Shown one piece after another: positions 17,999 to 28,855 of a DNA stretch of 64,000 bases. The notes beneath the pieces are model-generated. The model saw only the letters and a list, made by a program, of their open reading frames with translations. It searched no databases and was not told where the DNA came from. The stretch's first letter is position 1. Each line of letters begins with the position of its first letter. The stretch spans positions 1 to 64,000 of the forward strand of contig NZ_NPZB01000002.1 in NCBI RefSeq assembly GCF_002895945.1. The letters are read 5' to 3'. A program made the translations under genes and the position numbers. Source of the DNA: Solilutibacter silvestris. GTDB taxonomy: Bacteria; Pseudomonadota; Gammaproteobacteria; Xanthomonadales; Xanthomonadaceae.

Positions 17999-18058
17999 AT
18001 ATCCCCGCCAATTTCTGTACGGGTAATGATGACAGGACATCTTGTCGGTGGCTGAGAA

Positions 18059-21000
18059 ATGAACCCGTCGCGCATCTTCATCCTCCGCCCGGTGGCTACC
18101 ACGCTATCGATGTTGGCGTTATTGCTCGTCGGCGTGCTGGCTTACCGTCTCCTGCCGTTATCTGCGCTACCAGATGTCGACTACCCGACGATTCAGGTGA
18201 CGACGCTGTACCCCGGTGCCAGTCCCGAGGTTATAGCGACGTCCATCACCGCCCCTTTGGAGCGTCAACTCGGCAAGCTGCCCGGTGTACGCCAGATGTC
18301 GTCGACGAGTTCGGCCAGTGCGTCGGTGATCACTCTTCAGTTCGACCTGGGCCTTGGTTTGGATGTAGCGGAGCAAGGGGTGCAGGCGTCAATCAACGCG
18401 GCGAGCAACTTATTGCCGAACGACCTTCCTACGCCTCCAATATATAGCAAGGTCAATCCGGCCGACGCACCCATCCTCACCCTCGCACTGACCTCAAACT
18501 CGCTTTCGCTAACCCAGGTCGAAGATCTGGCAGATACGCGTCTGGCTCAGAAAATTTCGCAGATCAGCGGAGTAGGACTGGTGACCTTGCTCGGAGGTCA
18601 GCGCCTTGCTGTGCGTGTAAGGGCCAATCCCGCCGCGCTAGCCTCGTATGGCATGAGCCTAGAGGACATTCGCAGCAGCATCGGTAGCGCGAACGTGAAT
18701 GGCTCGAAAGGCAGCTTCGATGGGCCAGCACGCACTTACGCCATCAACGCCAACGATCAGCTCAAGTCAGCAGCAGACTATAGAAGCATCGTCATCGCTT
18801 ACAAAAACGGCGCGCCAGTACATCTGTCCGATGTAGCCGACGTCATCGAGGGACCTGAAAACGATAGGCTTGGTGCGTGGAAGGACACATCGCCCGCTAT
18901 CATCATGAGCATCCAGAAACAACCAGGATCGAACGTAATCCGGGTCGTTGACGACATCAAGGCTGCTCTGCCGAGACTAGCGCAGTCGATGCCGGCGTCC
19001 GTCAACCTTTCGATACTGACCGATCGCACGATCACCGTGCGCGCTTCCGGTGACGATCTAAGGTTAGAACTGACGTTTGCCGTTGTGCTCGTCGTCGCAG
19101 TGATATTCGTCTTCCTTCGTAGCCTGCCGGCAACGCTCATTCCAAGCCTTTCCATTCCCTTGTCCCTAGTCGGCACGTTCGGTGTGATGTATCTCGCCGG
19201 TTTCAGCCTAAACAACCTCACGATGATGGCTTTGACGATATCGGTGGGCTTTGTCGTCGACGATGCCATCGTGGTGATCGAGAACATATCGCGCCATCTC
19301 GAGGATGGGGAAACGCCGGTGCAGGCCGCACTGAAAGGTTCTGAGGAGATCGGGTTTACCATTGTGTCGTTGACCGTGTCGCTGCTCGCCGCTCTGATCC
19401 CGCTGCTATTTATGGGGGATGTGATTGGACGGCTGTTCCGAGAGTTCGCGATCACGCTGGCGGTGGCGCTAGTTATTTCAGCCTCAGTCTCGTTGATCCT
19501 AGTGCCGATGCTATGCACGAAGATGCTGAGGATTTCTCGCGAGAAGTTGCCCGTACAGAGGAACGAAGAGCCGGGTATCTTTGATCGCATCCTCGCTGGA
19601 TACGGCCGCTGGCTCGATTGGGTGCTGGATCGTCCAGGGCTCACCCTGCTTGTGGCTGCCGGTACGCTGGTCCTGACAGTCTTCCTCTACACCATAGTGC
19701 CAAAGGGATTCTTTCCCCTCCAGGACACGGGGGTCATCCAAGGGATGTCAGAGGGACCCCCGTCGATCTCGTTCTCCGCTATGCGGGTTGAACAGGAAAA
19801 ACTTGGGCGACGCATCCTTGAGGATCCGGCCGTCGTGTCGTTGTCTTCGTTTATCGGTGTCGATGGCGCCAATAAAACGCTTAACAGCGGCAGTTTTCTC
19901 ATCAACTTGAAACCCCACGGCGAGCGAGACGATGTCGGAACAGTCATCGCTAGGCTCAATAAGAGCACGAGAGACATATCCGGTATACGACTGTTCATGA
20001 AGCCGGTCCAGGATCTCACCATCGAGGATCGCATCAGTCGGACGCAGTATCAGTTCGCGGTCGGCTCGCCCATGCAGGCGGACCTAGACACGTGGGTACC
20101 CCGTCTCGTCGATGAGCTTAGCCGGCAGCCCGAATTCGCTGGCGTCACGAGCGACCTACAGTCACAGGGCCTTCAGGCCTATCTGGACATAGATCGTGCA
20201 ACAGCTGGCCGCTTGGGCATCACGCCCGCGGCCATTGACCAGGTGTTGTATGACGCTTTCGGCCAGCGTCAGGTCTCGACGATCTTCACCGAATCGAACG
20301 ATTACCGGGTCATCCTAGAGGTCATGCCGGAATTTCGGCGGAATATGAAGGCGCTCAATAAGGTCTTCCTGCCTGCGCTGAACAATGCGAACCAGATCGT
20401 CCAGATGCCGCCGGGAGCTACCCCGGGCGTGACGACACCGCCAAACCAAGCGGCGGTGAGCAAAGGACAGGTGCGCTTGGATTCGGTGATGAACATTAGC
20501 GAACGGACCGGTCCGTTGGTGATCAATCACCTCGGTCAGTTTCCGGCCGCGACGGTGTCGTTTAATCTGGCGAAGGGAGCTTCGTTGGGCGCCGCGGTCG
20601 AACGTGTCCGAGAGGTGGAAAAAGCGTTGAAGATGCCCGCGAGCATCGATACGGAGTTCCAGGGCGCTGCGGCGGCCTTCCAAGCGTCGCTGACGAATAC
20701 AGTGTTATTGATTCTGGCCGCGATTGTGACGATGTACATCGTCCTAGGCGTGCTTTACGAAAGCTTCATTCATCCGATCACCATCCTTTCGACACTTCCC
20801 TCGGCGGGAGTAGGCGCACTGCTGGCACTCATGCTCGCCGGCAAGCAATTGGATATCGTGGCGGTGATCGGCATCATCCTTCTGATCGGCATCGTAAAGA
20901 AGAACGCGATCATGATGGTGGACTTTGCGCTGGAGGCGGAACGCAGCCAAGGCTTATCTCCCCGCGAGGCGATCCATCAAGCTTGCCTGCTGCGCCTGCG

Positions 21001-21244
21001 TCCGATTCTCATGACAACCTTCGCGGCCCTGTTCGCGGCGCTGCCGATGATGCTGGGCAGTGGCGTGGGCTCGGAGTTACGTCAGCCTCTCGGCATCACC
21101 ATTGTCAGCGGCATGCTCGTGAGCCAGGTGCTCACCCTGTTCACGACGCCGGTGATTTATCTGGTGCTCGGTCGCTTGGCACGTCGTTTCTCACGCGGGC
21201 GTGGCGGGGACAAGTCTCTGCGTCTCGAAACCGTTGGACCATGA
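18059..21244 (+). CDS. RND transporter permease, MdtB-like
   Basis: 1061 residues, normal length for an HAE1-type RND subunit. It starts [17 protein letters not shown], the usual first membrane helix, and has 12 helices split by two large periplasmic loops. The proton-relay pair is present in [15 protein letters not shown] and the helix-10 lysine in [16 protein letters not shown]. Its wording in the N-terminal porter domain resembles MdtB. The next RND gene overlaps it by 4 bases, matching mdtB-mdtC order. Such pumps need a periplasmic adaptor and an outer-membrane channel; neither is nearby. Context with glycosyltransferases suggests export of a metabolite or glycolipid, but drug efflux is possible. 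Confidence 0.85.
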   Translation: MNPSRIFILRPVATTLSMLALLLVGVLAYRLLPLSALPDVDYPTIQVTTLYPGASPEVIATSITAPLERQLGKLPGVRQMSSTSSASASVITLQFDLGLGLDVAEQGVQASINAASNLLPNDLPTPPIYSKVNPADAPILTLALTSNSLSLTQVEDLADTRLAQKISQISGVGLVTLLGGQRLAVRVRANPAALASYGMSLEDIRSSIGSANVNGSKGSFDGPARTYAINANDQLKSAADYRSIVIAYKNGAPVHLSDVADVIEGPENDRLGAWKDTSPAIIMSIQKQPGSNVIRVVDDIKAALPRLAQSMPASVNLSILTDRTITVRASGDDLRLELTFAVVLVVAVIFVFLRSLPATLIPSLSIPLSLVGTFGVMYLAGFSLNNLTMMALTISVGFVVDDAIVVIENISRHLEDGETPVQAALKGSEEIGFTIVSLTVSLLAALIPLLFMGDVIGRLFREFAITLAVALVISASVSLILVPMLCTKMLRISREKLPVQRNEEPGIFDRILAGYGRWLDWVLDRPGLTLLVAAGTLVLTVFLYTIVPKGFFPLQDTGVIQGMSEGPPSISFSAMRVEQEKLGRRILEDPAVVSLSSFIGVDGANKTLNSGSFLINLKPHGERDDVGTVIARLNKSTRDISGIRLFMKPVQDLTIEDRISRTQYQFAVGSPMQADLDTWVPRLVDELSRQPEFAGVTSDLQSQGLQAYLDIDRATAGRLGITPAAIDQVLYDAFGQRQVSTIFTESNDYRVILEVMPEFRRNMKALNKVFLPALNNANQIVQMPPGATPGVTTPPNQAAVSKGQVRLDSVMNISERTGPLVINHLGQFPAATVSFNLAKGASLGAAVERVREVEKALKMPASIDTEFQGAAAAFQASLTNTVLLILAAIVTMYIVLGVLYESFIHPITILSTLPSAGVGALLALMLAGKQLDIVAVIGIILLIGIVKKNAIMMVDFALEAERSQGLSPREAIHQACLLRLRPILMTTFAALFAALPMMLGSGVGSELRQPLGITIVSGMLVSQVLTLFTTPVIYLVLGRLARRFSRGRGGDKSLRLETVGP

Positions 21245-24200
21245 GCAAGGTCCGCCAAGGCATGTCAAGCCTGTCGGAGCCGTTTATCCGACGGCCGGTC
21301 GCGACAACGCTCGTGACGATAGGCCTCGCCTTGCTCGGCATTGCCGCCTTCGGGCTCCTAGCCGTCGCGCCTTTACCTCAAGTGAGCATTCCGACTATCG
21401 TGGTGCAGGCCTCTCTACCCGGAGCCGGTCCGAAGACGATGGCGCAATCTGTCGCGACCCCCCTCGAACGACAGTTGGGTCGCATCTCGGGTATAACGGA
21501 GATGACTTCGCAGAGCACGCAGGACTCGACGACCGTAACGTTACAGTTTGATCTGTCGCGAAACATCAATGCGGCAGGCGACGACGTGCAGGCAGCGCTG
21601 AACGCCGCCCGTGCACAGTTGCCGAGTGGCATGCCCGATAATCCGACGTATCGCAAAGTCAATCCAGCAGAGTCGCCGGTGTTGGTCCTGGCCTTGACTT
21701 CTAGATCGTTGACTCCGGAGGCGATCTACGACGAAGCAAATACGATAATAAGCAAGAAGGTGTCGCAGGTGGTCGGCGTAGGCCTGGTAAAGGTTGTCGG
21801 CTCTTCGCCACGGGCGGTTCGTGTCGACCTCAACCCCACTGCACTGAATAAATATGGCATTGACTTTGACACGGTTCGCGCAGCTCTGCAGAACAACAAC
21901 GCGAACCGGCCATTGGGCTTCATCGAGAGCGACACGACACACTGGCAGATTCTTGCCAATGACCAACTGTCGGTGGCCGCCCAGTACCGTGATGTCGTTA
22001 TCGATTCGAAGAATGGTGCCGACGTGCAGCTATCAGATATCGCCGAGGTGACCGACTCGGTCGAGGACATTCGCAATGAGGGCTTCTACAACGGCGACAG
22101 GGCCGTGCTTGTCGTGGTCAGCAAGCAGCCGGATGCCAACATCATAGGTACCGTCGATCGCGTCCTCGCCTTGCTGCCACAACTGCGGGCTTCGGTCTCG
22201 TCGGGCATAGCAATCGATGTGGCGATCGAGCGGACGAGTTCCATCCGTGCTTCGTTGCATGATGCCGAGCGTACCTTGATCGTATCGACTCTTCTCGTCA
22301 TCACAGTCGTATTCCTGTTTATTCGGAGTTGGCGAGCGATGCTGGTGCCTACCATCGTCGTGCCAATGTCACTGATGACGACATTTGCCGCGATGTATCT
22401 ACTCGACTACAGCCTCAACACTTTCACGCTAATGGCGCTGACTATTGCCACGGGCTTCGTCATCGACGATACGGTGGTCGTGCTGGAGAACATATCAAGG
22501 CACATAGAGGCGGGCATGTCACGCCTGGAGGCTGTGCTTTTGGGTACACGTGAAGTGAGCTTCACGGTTGTTTCGATGAGCTTGTCGCTCATTGCGGTTT
22601 TCATTCCCATCCTCTTCTTCCCCGGAATGGTGGGGCGCTATTTTCGGGAGTTCTCAATCACCTTGTCCATCGCTGTCGTCGTGTCTTTGGTCATGTCGCT
22701 GACTACGGCGCCGATGATCTGTGCGCAAGTGCTAGCGCGTAGGGATCGGAAGCAAGGGCCCGTATCCCGCTGGGGAAAGAAGGTGTTCGGATTCGTGCTG
22801 CGGTTCTACGAACGTACTCTGCGGTTCGCCCTGTCTAAGTCGCCGTTGGTGATGTTCATCTTGTTGGTGACGATTGGCCTGAACCTCTATCTATATATCA
22901 AGATCGACAAGGGCTTCTTCCCGCCCGAGGATACCGGTCGGTTGTATGCGAGTGTCGAAGCCGACCAAGCCATTTCCTTCAAGGCCTATTCGGAAAAGGT
23001 GGTCGAATTCATGGACGTCATCAGGGGCGATCCGGCAGTGGACGCAGTCGCTACTTATTCGGTGGGCAGTACTGGTGGCGGCATGTTCGCCGCACTCAAG
23101 CCTTGGAATGTCCGAGGGATCTCCACGGATGACGTAGTTGATAGGCTGAAATCCAAAGCCAATGACGTCGCTGGTGCGCGCCTTTCGATGGTCCCTGCAC
23201 AGGACATTCGTATCGGGGCGCGGATGGGCAATGGGAGCTACCAGTACACCCTACAGAGCGACAACTTGGACGCGCTGCACGAGTGGGCGCCGAAGGTCAC
23301 CGCGGCGCTCGAGAATCTGCCAGAACTAGCCGACGTCAGCGGCGACCAAGAGACAGAGGGCCTGGCGGTGACTCTGGAAGTCGATCGGGCAAGAGCCTCG
23401 CGGCTCGGCGTAACTATGGAAGCGATCGACGACACCCTCAATGATTCCTTCAGCCAACGCCAAGTATCTACAATCTACGGACCGTGGAACCAGCAGCATG
23501 TGATTATGGGTGTGGGGCAGAAGTATCTGCAGACTCCGGAAGCCCTCAAGGACATTTACGTTCGGGGCACCAGCGGAGATATGGTGCCGCTCATGGCATT
23601 TGCTCGATATCACTCCGGGCTCGACCCATTCTCCGTCAATCACCAGAACCAGTTCGTCGCCAGCACCATTTCGTTTGGACTGGCGAAAGGCGTGACCCTG
23701 AGCCAAGCGAGGGAGTCCATCGAGCGGACAATGGCGCTACTTCATGTGCCGGTTTCGGTACATGGTGGTTTTCAGGGCAATGCGCTCGAAGCGCAGAAGA
23801 CCTTCAGCAGCCTGCCTTGGCTGATCCTTGCTGCCCTGTTGACCGTCTACATTGTCCTCGGCATTCTCTATGAAAGCTTCGTACATCCGCTGACAATACT
23901 CTCGACTCTTCCTTCCGCGGGCGTCGGCACACTTCTGGCCCTGCGCTTATTCGACATCGAGCTATCCCTGATTGCCTTCATCGGGATCCTCCTGCTGATC
24001 GGCATCGTTCAGAAGAACGCCATCATGATGATCGACTTCGCCCTGGATGCAGAGAAGAACTTGGGCCTTAGCTCGTCTGACGCCGTTTTCCAGGCATGCT
24101 TGCTTCGATTCCGCCCGATCATGATGACGACCTTCGCAGCAATGCTCGGCGCGCTGCCACTTGCCTTTGGGGGCGGAGAGGGATGGGAGATGCGTCAGCC

Positions 24201-24360
24201 GCTGGGCATCTCGATTATCGGTGGACTGTTCGTCAGCCAAGTGTTGACCCTGTATTCGACGCCGGTGGTCTACCTGTACATGGATCGTTTCCGATTATGG
24301 TGCAAACGCAAGTTTCGCGTAATTTCTCCTGCAGCGCAGGATTTCGCGCCGGGGGCATGA
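21241..24360 (+). CDS. RND transporter permease, MdtC-like
   Basis: 1039 residues. The frame is open further upstream to 20983, but the ATG at 21241 overlaps the previous stop (ATGA) and is followed at once by [20 protein letters not shown], the canonical RND N-terminus. Relay residues are in [16 protein letters not shown] and [16 protein letters not shown]. Phrases such as [27 protein letters not shown] and [19 protein letters not shown] closely follow MdtC, so this and the previous gene probably form an MdtBC-like heterotrimer. In the best-known case MdtA and TolC complete the pump; an MdtA homologue is not in the window. Confidence 0.87.
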   Translation: MSKVRQGMSSLSEPFIRRPVATTLVTIGLALLGIAAFGLLAVAPLPQVSIPTIVVQASLPGAGPKTMAQSVATPLERQLGRISGITEMTSQSTQDSTTVTLQFDLSRNINAAGDDVQAALNAARAQLPSGMPDNPTYRKVNPAESPVLVLALTSRSLTPEAIYDEANTIISKKVSQVVGVGLVKVVGSSPRAVRVDLNPTALNKYGIDFDTVRAALQNNNANRPLGFIESDTTHWQILANDQLSVAAQYRDVVIDSKNGADVQLSDIAEVTDSVEDIRNEGFYNGDRAVLVVVSKQPDANIIGTVDRVLALLPQLRASVSSGIAIDVAIERTSSIRASLHDAERTLIVSTLLVITVVFLFIRSWRAMLVPTIVVPMSLMTTFAAMYLLDYSLNTFTLMALTIATGFVIDDTVVVLENISRHIEAGMSRLEAVLLGTREVSFTVVSMSLSLIAVFIPILFFPGMVGRYFREFSITLSIAVVVSLVMSLTTAPMICAQVLARRDRKQGPVSRWGKKVFGFVLRFYERTLRFALSKSPLVMFILLVTIGLNLYLYIKIDKGFFPPEDTGRLYASVEADQAISFKAYSEKVVEFMDVIRGDPAVDAVATYSVGSTGGGMFAALKPWNVRGISTDDVVDRLKSKANDVAGARLSMVPAQDIRIGARMGNGSYQYTLQSDNLDALHEWAPKVTAALENLPELADVSGDQETEGLAVTLEVDRARASRLGVTMEAIDDTLNDSFSQRQVSTIYGPWNQQHVIMGVGQKYLQTPEALKDIYVRGTSGDMVPLMAFARYHSGLDPFSVNHQNQFVASTISFGLAKGVTLSQARESIERTMALLHVPVSVHGGFQGNALEAQKTFSSLPWLILAALLTVYIVLGILYESFVHPLTILSTLPSAGVGTLLALRLFDIELSLIAFIGILLLIGIVQKNAIMMIDFALDAEKNLGLSSSDAVFQACLLRFRPIMMTTFAAMLGALPLAFGGGEGWEMRQPLGISIIGGLFVSQVLTLYSTPVVYLYMDRFRLWCKRKFRVISPAAQDFAPGA

Positions 24361-24403
24361 TCGCGTCGGCAGCGAATGGATCGTCATAACGGGTAGTGGA
24401 GCA

Positions 24404-25627
24404 ATGATGAAACTCTCGCCTCCTAACATTTCACATTCTTCGCCGGCTGTCCGTCGCAGGGCGCTGTTTTATGTCTTCGACGGGGGGAGTGGCATCGGTC
24501 ACCTGCGCAGGCTGGCACGCATAGCCGAAGCTATGAGGAAGGATTTCTCTTGCTTGATCGTTACTGGGCATGATGTCGGACTGCAGTGGATGGTGCCCCA
24601 AGGATGCGAGTACGTTCGTCTGCCTTCTTGGGACAACCTGATCGCGGCTAAGTCCGCCTATTGGGGGCGCGTACCGTTCCTGGACGTGCCGTTGGACGAG
24701 GCCGTCAGATTGCGTAGTGCCATTTTGCTCGGCATCGTCGAGGGATTCCAACCAGACGTGATGTTGGTGGATCACCTACCGCTGGGCGCGCACGCGGAAC
24801 TGGTGGCCGTGCTGCGTACCGCGCCTTGCCGTAAGTATCTCATTACCCGTGGCATCCAGAACGAAACGGAGGATCTGCATCGCCTGATACTAGGTGGGGC
24901 CGCTCTCTCAGCCTTGGGTAAAGACTATCACCGGATCCTTTCCGCAATCGATCCCAAAATCTTCAACTTGGCGAAGCATTACAACCTTCCACCTGAAGTG
25001 GTCAGCAAGATTCTTTCGACCGGATACGTGGCGCCCGCGGCGCTGGCGGGGCGGCGCGCATCGATAAGGTCTTCGCGAGGTATTGACGACGCTACGCCGT
25101 GGGTTGTGGCTTCTGTCGGTAGCGGTCAATGGGGAGAGCCATTGATCGAGGCGTGTATCGCCCTTGCTGGCGATCACCCCGATGTGCATTTCGATATTGT
25201 CATTGGGCCCCGTTCGCGGTTGGCCCGGCCGGAAGCCCACGCAGCAGGGCGCATCAGGCTGCACGCCAATTGTGCGGACCTCGCCGACCTGCATGCCGCG
25301 AGCGACGTGGTGATCACGGCTGGCGGCTATAACACGTTGCTGGAGGCGATACAGGGGCAGGCGCGTATCCTCTGCATCCCCTACCGCAAAGATCGTCGGG
25401 ACGAGCCTTTCCATCACGCTACGCTATTGCAACCGTACATCGATTTGCGGATGGCCACGGAGATCGGGGAACTTGGTATGTTGCTCCAAGCAGCGATCAA
25501 CGACTGCAGGGAGGGTTCAGTAAAAGACGGTCGAACTGAGTTGCGCACCGACGGCGCTGTCCGTATCGCCCGGATGGTTCAGGACGATTTGGAGAGATGC
25601 CTAGACGCGCAGTTCGCCGGGCATTGA
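24404..25627 (+). CDS. GT-B-fold glycosyltransferase (COG4671/MurG-like)
   Basis: 407 residues. N-terminal FYVFDGGSGIGHLRRLARIAEAM (about 22-44) is the glycine-rich acceptor loop of GT28-type transferases. VDHLPLGAHAE (about 124-134) and the C-terminal ASDVVITAGGYNTLLEAIQGQARILCIPY (about 301-329) give the nucleotide-sugar site with GGYNT and E317. No signal peptide or membrane helix. It sits 43 bases after the RND pair, with GGAG just before the first ATG, and its stop is 24 bases from the next start. The donor sugar is not predictable. Confidence 0.8.
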   Translation: MMKLSPPNISHSSPAVRRRALFYVFDGGSGIGHLRRLARIAEAMRKDFSCLIVTGHDVGLQWMVPQGCEYVRLPSWDNLIAAKSAYWGRVPFLDVPLDEAVRLRSAILLGIVEGFQPDVMLVDHLPLGAHAELVAVLRTAPCRKYLITRGIQNETEDLHRLILGGAALSALGKDYHRILSAIDPKIFNLAKHYNLPPEVVSKILSTGYVAPAALAGRRASIRSSRGIDDATPWVVASVGSGQWGEPLIEACIALAGDHPDVHFDIVIGPRSRLARPEAHAAGRIRLHANCADLADLHAASDVVITAGGYNTLLEAIQGQARILCIPYRKDRRDEPFHHATLLQPYIDLRMATEIGELGMLLQAAINDCREGSVKDGRTELRTDGAVRIARMVQDDLERCLDAQFAGH

Positions 25628-25651
25628 ATGAGGGCAACGGGAGACGTGAGT

Positions 25652-26770
25652 ATGAACAACGAAGCGCATGGCACGTCTTCGTTCGCAACGGACGAGTCGG
25701 TCCCAGTGCTGCTCGACGACTATCGAGAACAGGCCCGGGCAGCGCTGCCCGGGCCCGTGTTCGACTATATCGAGGGCTGGGCTGGCGATGGCTTGACGTA
25801 TCAGAACAATCGCACGGATTTTGATCGCCTGTTGCTGGCTCCTTTCGTCATGCGCGACGTATCACATGTCGACCTCGCCGCGACTTACTTGGGACGGACA
25901 TCGGCCCTTCCTATCGGCTTCAGCCCCTCGGCCTTTCATCAGCTGGCACATCCGTCCGGCGAAGCGGCCACCGTACAAGCTGCCCATGCCAACGACATTC
26001 CAATGATCGTCTCCGCAATGTCCAGCCTGCCGCTTGAGGATATCGCCAAGCTTGCGAAAGGCGCGCGGCTGTGGCTGCACGTTTATCTGTTCAGGGATAG
26101 GGCGGTGACACGGGAACTCATCGGTCGTGCGGAGGCCGCCGGGTTCGAGGCGATCTCGCTTGGCTTGGGTTGCCCGGCGTTGGGGAAACGCCCCGCTAAC
26201 TTGCGTAACCGTTTCACTCTGCCCGAAGGCGTAAGCGCGGCCAACTTCGCACGCCGCAATACAACCGATTTCAACAACCCGATCTACGCATTGGCAGACG
26301 CGGAGCTCGACCCCTCCGCTAGTTGGAGGGATGTAGAGTCGCTGTGCGGGGCCACCAGATTGTCGGTGATCGGTAAGGGCATTATGAATGCCTGCGATGC
26401 ACTCCCTGCGATGGATGCTGGGCTGTCCGCGCTGATGGTTTCCAACCACGGAGGCCGGCAGCTGGATGGCAGCCTTTCAACGATCCGGGCGCTTCCTGAA
26501 ATCGCGGAAGCCGTGTCAGGTCGCGTTCCTATCTTCCTCGACGGCGGTGTTCGCCGCGGGACGGACGTGCTCAAGGCGGTAGCACTTGGGGCGGATGCGG
26601 TATTCCTCGGTCGTCCAGTGCTATGGGCACTCAGCGCCGGTGGTACGCAGGGCGTTATGGCGATGGTAAAGCTGCTGGCGGATGAAGCCCGCCTTGCTAT
26701 GCAACTGTCGGGTTGCGCTAGTCCTGCGGAGGCTAGACGCAAGGTTGGTTCGCTTCTTCGCTGGATATAG
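25652..26770 (+). CDS. FMN-dependent alpha-hydroxyacid dehydrogenase/oxidase
   Basis: 372 residues from the ATG at 25652, which has GGGAG 8 bases upstream; an ATG at 25628 lacks a site. It is a TIM-barrel flavoprotein of the lactate/glycolate/mandelate oxidase family: ALPGPVFDYIEGWAGDG near the start, LPIGFSPSAFHQLAHPSGE, the Tyr in LHVYLFRDR, the active-site His in VSNHGGRQLDG, and the FMN-phosphate loop IFLDGGVRRGTDVLKAVALGADAVFLGRP. The catalytic His-Gly-Gly-Arg is intact. It oxidises an alpha-hydroxy acid to the keto acid. Mandelate-type members act in aryl-glycine biosynthesis, so a biosynthetic role in this cargo is possible. Last gene of the plus-strand run. Confidence 0.85.
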   Translation: MNNEAHGTSSFATDESVPVLLDDYREQARAALPGPVFDYIEGWAGDGLTYQNNRTDFDRLLLAPFVMRDVSHVDLAATYLGRTSALPIGFSPSAFHQLAHPSGEAATVQAAHANDIPMIVSAMSSLPLEDIAKLAKGARLWLHVYLFRDRAVTRELIGRAEAAGFEAISLGLGCPALGKRPANLRNRFTLPEGVSAANFARRNTTDFNNPIYALADAELDPSASWRDVESLCGATRLSVIGKGIMNACDALPAMDAGLSALMVSNHGGRQLDGSLSTIRALPEIAEAVSGRVPIFLDGGVRRGTDVLKAVALGADAVFLGRPVLWALSAGGTQGVMAMVKLLADEARLAMQLSGCASPAEARRKVGSLLRWI

Positions 26771-26884
26771 GCTTTCACGGGATGCTGCCGTTGAGGACCG
26801 TTCATCCTAGCTCGCCGTTTCTATTGTCCTAGCGGCTGCCGATTCATGCACGTGTTGAAGTTTCACTCTGAACTGACCTGTTGA

Positions 26885-27415
26885 TTGCCACCTAAAACTG
26901 AGCCACTTCAGCTGGGGTTTCCGTCGAATTTTGAGCCACACTTCCCACCACTGCCTCCCGTTGATTGTTCGGGCGGGATAAGATCGTGGCGATCTCCTGC
27001 AATGGCGCCACAACCTTATCTTCATCTTCGTCTGCGGTCCTGGCCCGGGAAGAATCTGGCGGTCGCGCTTGGGGGTCAAGCCATTGCCTACCGGCAACGC
27101 CGCGTGTGCTTCTTCACCACCATCGAACTGGTCAACCAACTGGGACAGGAGAAAGCGAAGGATAAGCGGGGCATGCTGGCCGGAAGATCGCCATCACCAC
27201 CAACCTGAGCTTCGCCGAATGGCTCAGCGTCTTCGCGACGCCGAGCTGACGACCGCGCTGCTAGCCCGTCATACCCATCACTGCCAGATCATCGAAACCG
27301 GGAACGATAGCTATCGCTTCAGCAACAATACCGCTGCAACAACACCGCCAATGCAAAAAGCGGGAAATCCGAAAGACGCGGATGACCTAGACTACACCCA
27401 ACCGGCGGCTCAAAT
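26885..27415 (+). pseudogene. istB: IS21-type IstB helper ATPase remnant
   Basis: From about 26,995 the frame reads LLQWRHNLIFIF, then GPGPGKNLAVALGGQAIAYR (a damaged Walker A that has lost its K-T pair), then FFTTIELVNQLGQEKAKDKRGMLAG. After an internal deletion it resumes as IAITTNLSFAEWLSVF and TTALLARHTHHCQIIETGNDSYRF, the end of IstB. No istA is present. Sequences such as AAACTGAGCCAC near 26,894 and CGGCTCAGTTT near 27,431 may be the element's end repeats. The rest of 26,771-27,577 holds nothing I recognise. Confidence 0.8.
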
Positions 27416-27577
27416 TTAGTAGAAAATCCCGGCTCAGTTTAAAACGGAAGTCAACGTCCTACCTTGGATCACGTGCCCGCTGGGTCCAACTTCCTGCCCA
27501 CCCTTGGGTCACGTCTCTATTCCCAGCTTGAAACCATCCCACAGGCTTGTGATTTCTGCCTATGTCGAAGCCCTTCG

Positions 27578-28693
27578 TTAGACAATGCCGGCTAATGAGA
27601 CCAGCCTAGGCGCCGTGTCTCTTATCCCAGCCAGAACAGCAGTACAGACCGTCTCCACGTCGTTAGGTGAGAGCTTCGTGTGCAACGGTAGGCAAAGGAC
27701 GCGGTCGGCGATGTCTCTAGAATAGCGAGTAGTGCCGAAGCGAGCGTACGGGACGGTGGTATCCAACGAGGGATGGAAGTAGCGCCGCGTAGCAATCCCC
27801 AAATTGCCGAGGTGTTGGTAGACCCTCTCACACGTAGCCGTATCGGCAAGCGCGATGGGCATATAGCCCCCGCCATTCGTGACTTCAGCGTCAATGCGCT
27901 GGCATTGCACGTAATCCCCCAGTTTGTGCATGTAGAGGGCCAAGAGGTGCCGACGATGGCTCAGAATGTAATCCACGTCGTCGAGGACGGCCAGTCCCAT
28001 GGCCGCGTGCACCTCGCTCATCTTGAGGTTGGTTCCAAGGTCTACGATGTCGCCCGTGACCGCATCAAATCCGAAGTTGATCATGCGGCGTGCGCGTTCG
28101 CAGATAGCATCGTCGCGGAAGATGACTGCGCCCCCTTCTATTGTGTGGAAGGTCTTAGTCGCGTGAAAGCTGATTGCTGAGGCGTCGCCCTGATCCAGAA
28201 TGCTGCGCCCAGCCTTTCGCGTCCCAAAGCAATGGGCTGCGTCGTAGATCACCCGGAGGCCGTGCCGTCGTGCGATCGCGCTCACGCGAACATCATCGAC
28301 GGGGTTGCCATAAACGTGGACAGGTGAGATCGCCGTGGTATCAGATCGGATTGCTGATTCGATTTGGTCCGGATCGATATTCCATGTGTGTGGGTCGATA
28401 TCGGCGAAGGACGGATCGATCCCGTTCCAAGCGGGTACGCTGCTGCTCGCCGGGAAACTGAAGGGCGTCGTTACAACACTGCCTGAGATATCGAGAGCAT
28501 GATAAGCAAGTTCGAGTGCGGCGCTGCCATTGCTAACGAGGATGAGGTTTCGAACGCCGAGGTAGTCCTCTAGGCGCGCCGCCAGCTCGCAGGCGAGGGG
28601 ACCGTTGTTTGTCAGACGGCATCGGGCATAGATACCCTCAAGATAGCCAACATACTTTTGTAGGCTTGGGAGGTATGAAGACGTAACTTCCAT
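27578..28693 (-). CDS. DegT/DnrJ/EryC1-type PLP aminotransferase
   Basis: 371 residues from the ATG at 28693, preceded by AGGGGG; an upstream in-frame ATG at 28834 adds residues unlike the family. Features: LTNNGPLACELAARLEDYLG near the start, SNGSAALELAYHAL (PLP phosphate region), IYDAAHCFGT with the Asp that contacts the PLP ring, and the Schiff-base lysine in ISFHATKTFHTIEGGAV. These enzymes aminate keto-sugars on nucleotide carriers (WecE, ArnB type), or serve as dehydratases or carrier-bound aminotransferases. It probably belongs with the GNAT and DIT1-type genes just upstream on the same strand, about 160 bases away. Confidence 0.88.
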   Translation of the reverse strand: MEVTSSYLPSLQKYVGYLEGIYARCRLTNNGPLACELAARLEDYLGVRNLILVSNGSAALELAYHALDISGSVVTTPFSFPASSSVPAWNGIDPSFADIDPHTWNIDPDQIESAIRSDTTAISPVHVYGNPVDDVRVSAIARRHGLRVIYDAAHCFGTRKAGRSILDQGDASAISFHATKTFHTIEGGAVIFRDDAICERARRMINFGFDAVTGDIVDLGTNLKMSEVHAAMGLAVLDDVDYILSHRRHLLALYMHKLGDYVQCQRIDAEVTNGGGYMPIALADTATCERVYQHLGNLGIATRRYFHPSLDTTVPYARFGTTRYSRDIADRVLCLPLHTKLSPNDVETVCTAVLAGIRDTAPRLVSLAGIV

Positions 28694-28855
28694 AGTATTT
28701 ATTTGCCCCCTAGGTTGAATCGCTGAAAAGAAATATGGAACCAAAACGATTTGACTCTGGGTTACTCGGGATATAGCTAAAGACGTGCGGTTTTCTTTTC
28801 TCTGGAAGCCGTCTCCTAGGCGGTTATCCATCATGTTTGACGGAATGGTGCCACA

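Noticed and set aside
20983-21240. Upstream extension of the second RND gene
   Set aside because: Lies inside the first RND gene in another frame and does not resemble RND proteins; the ATG at 21241 gives the canonical N-terminus.
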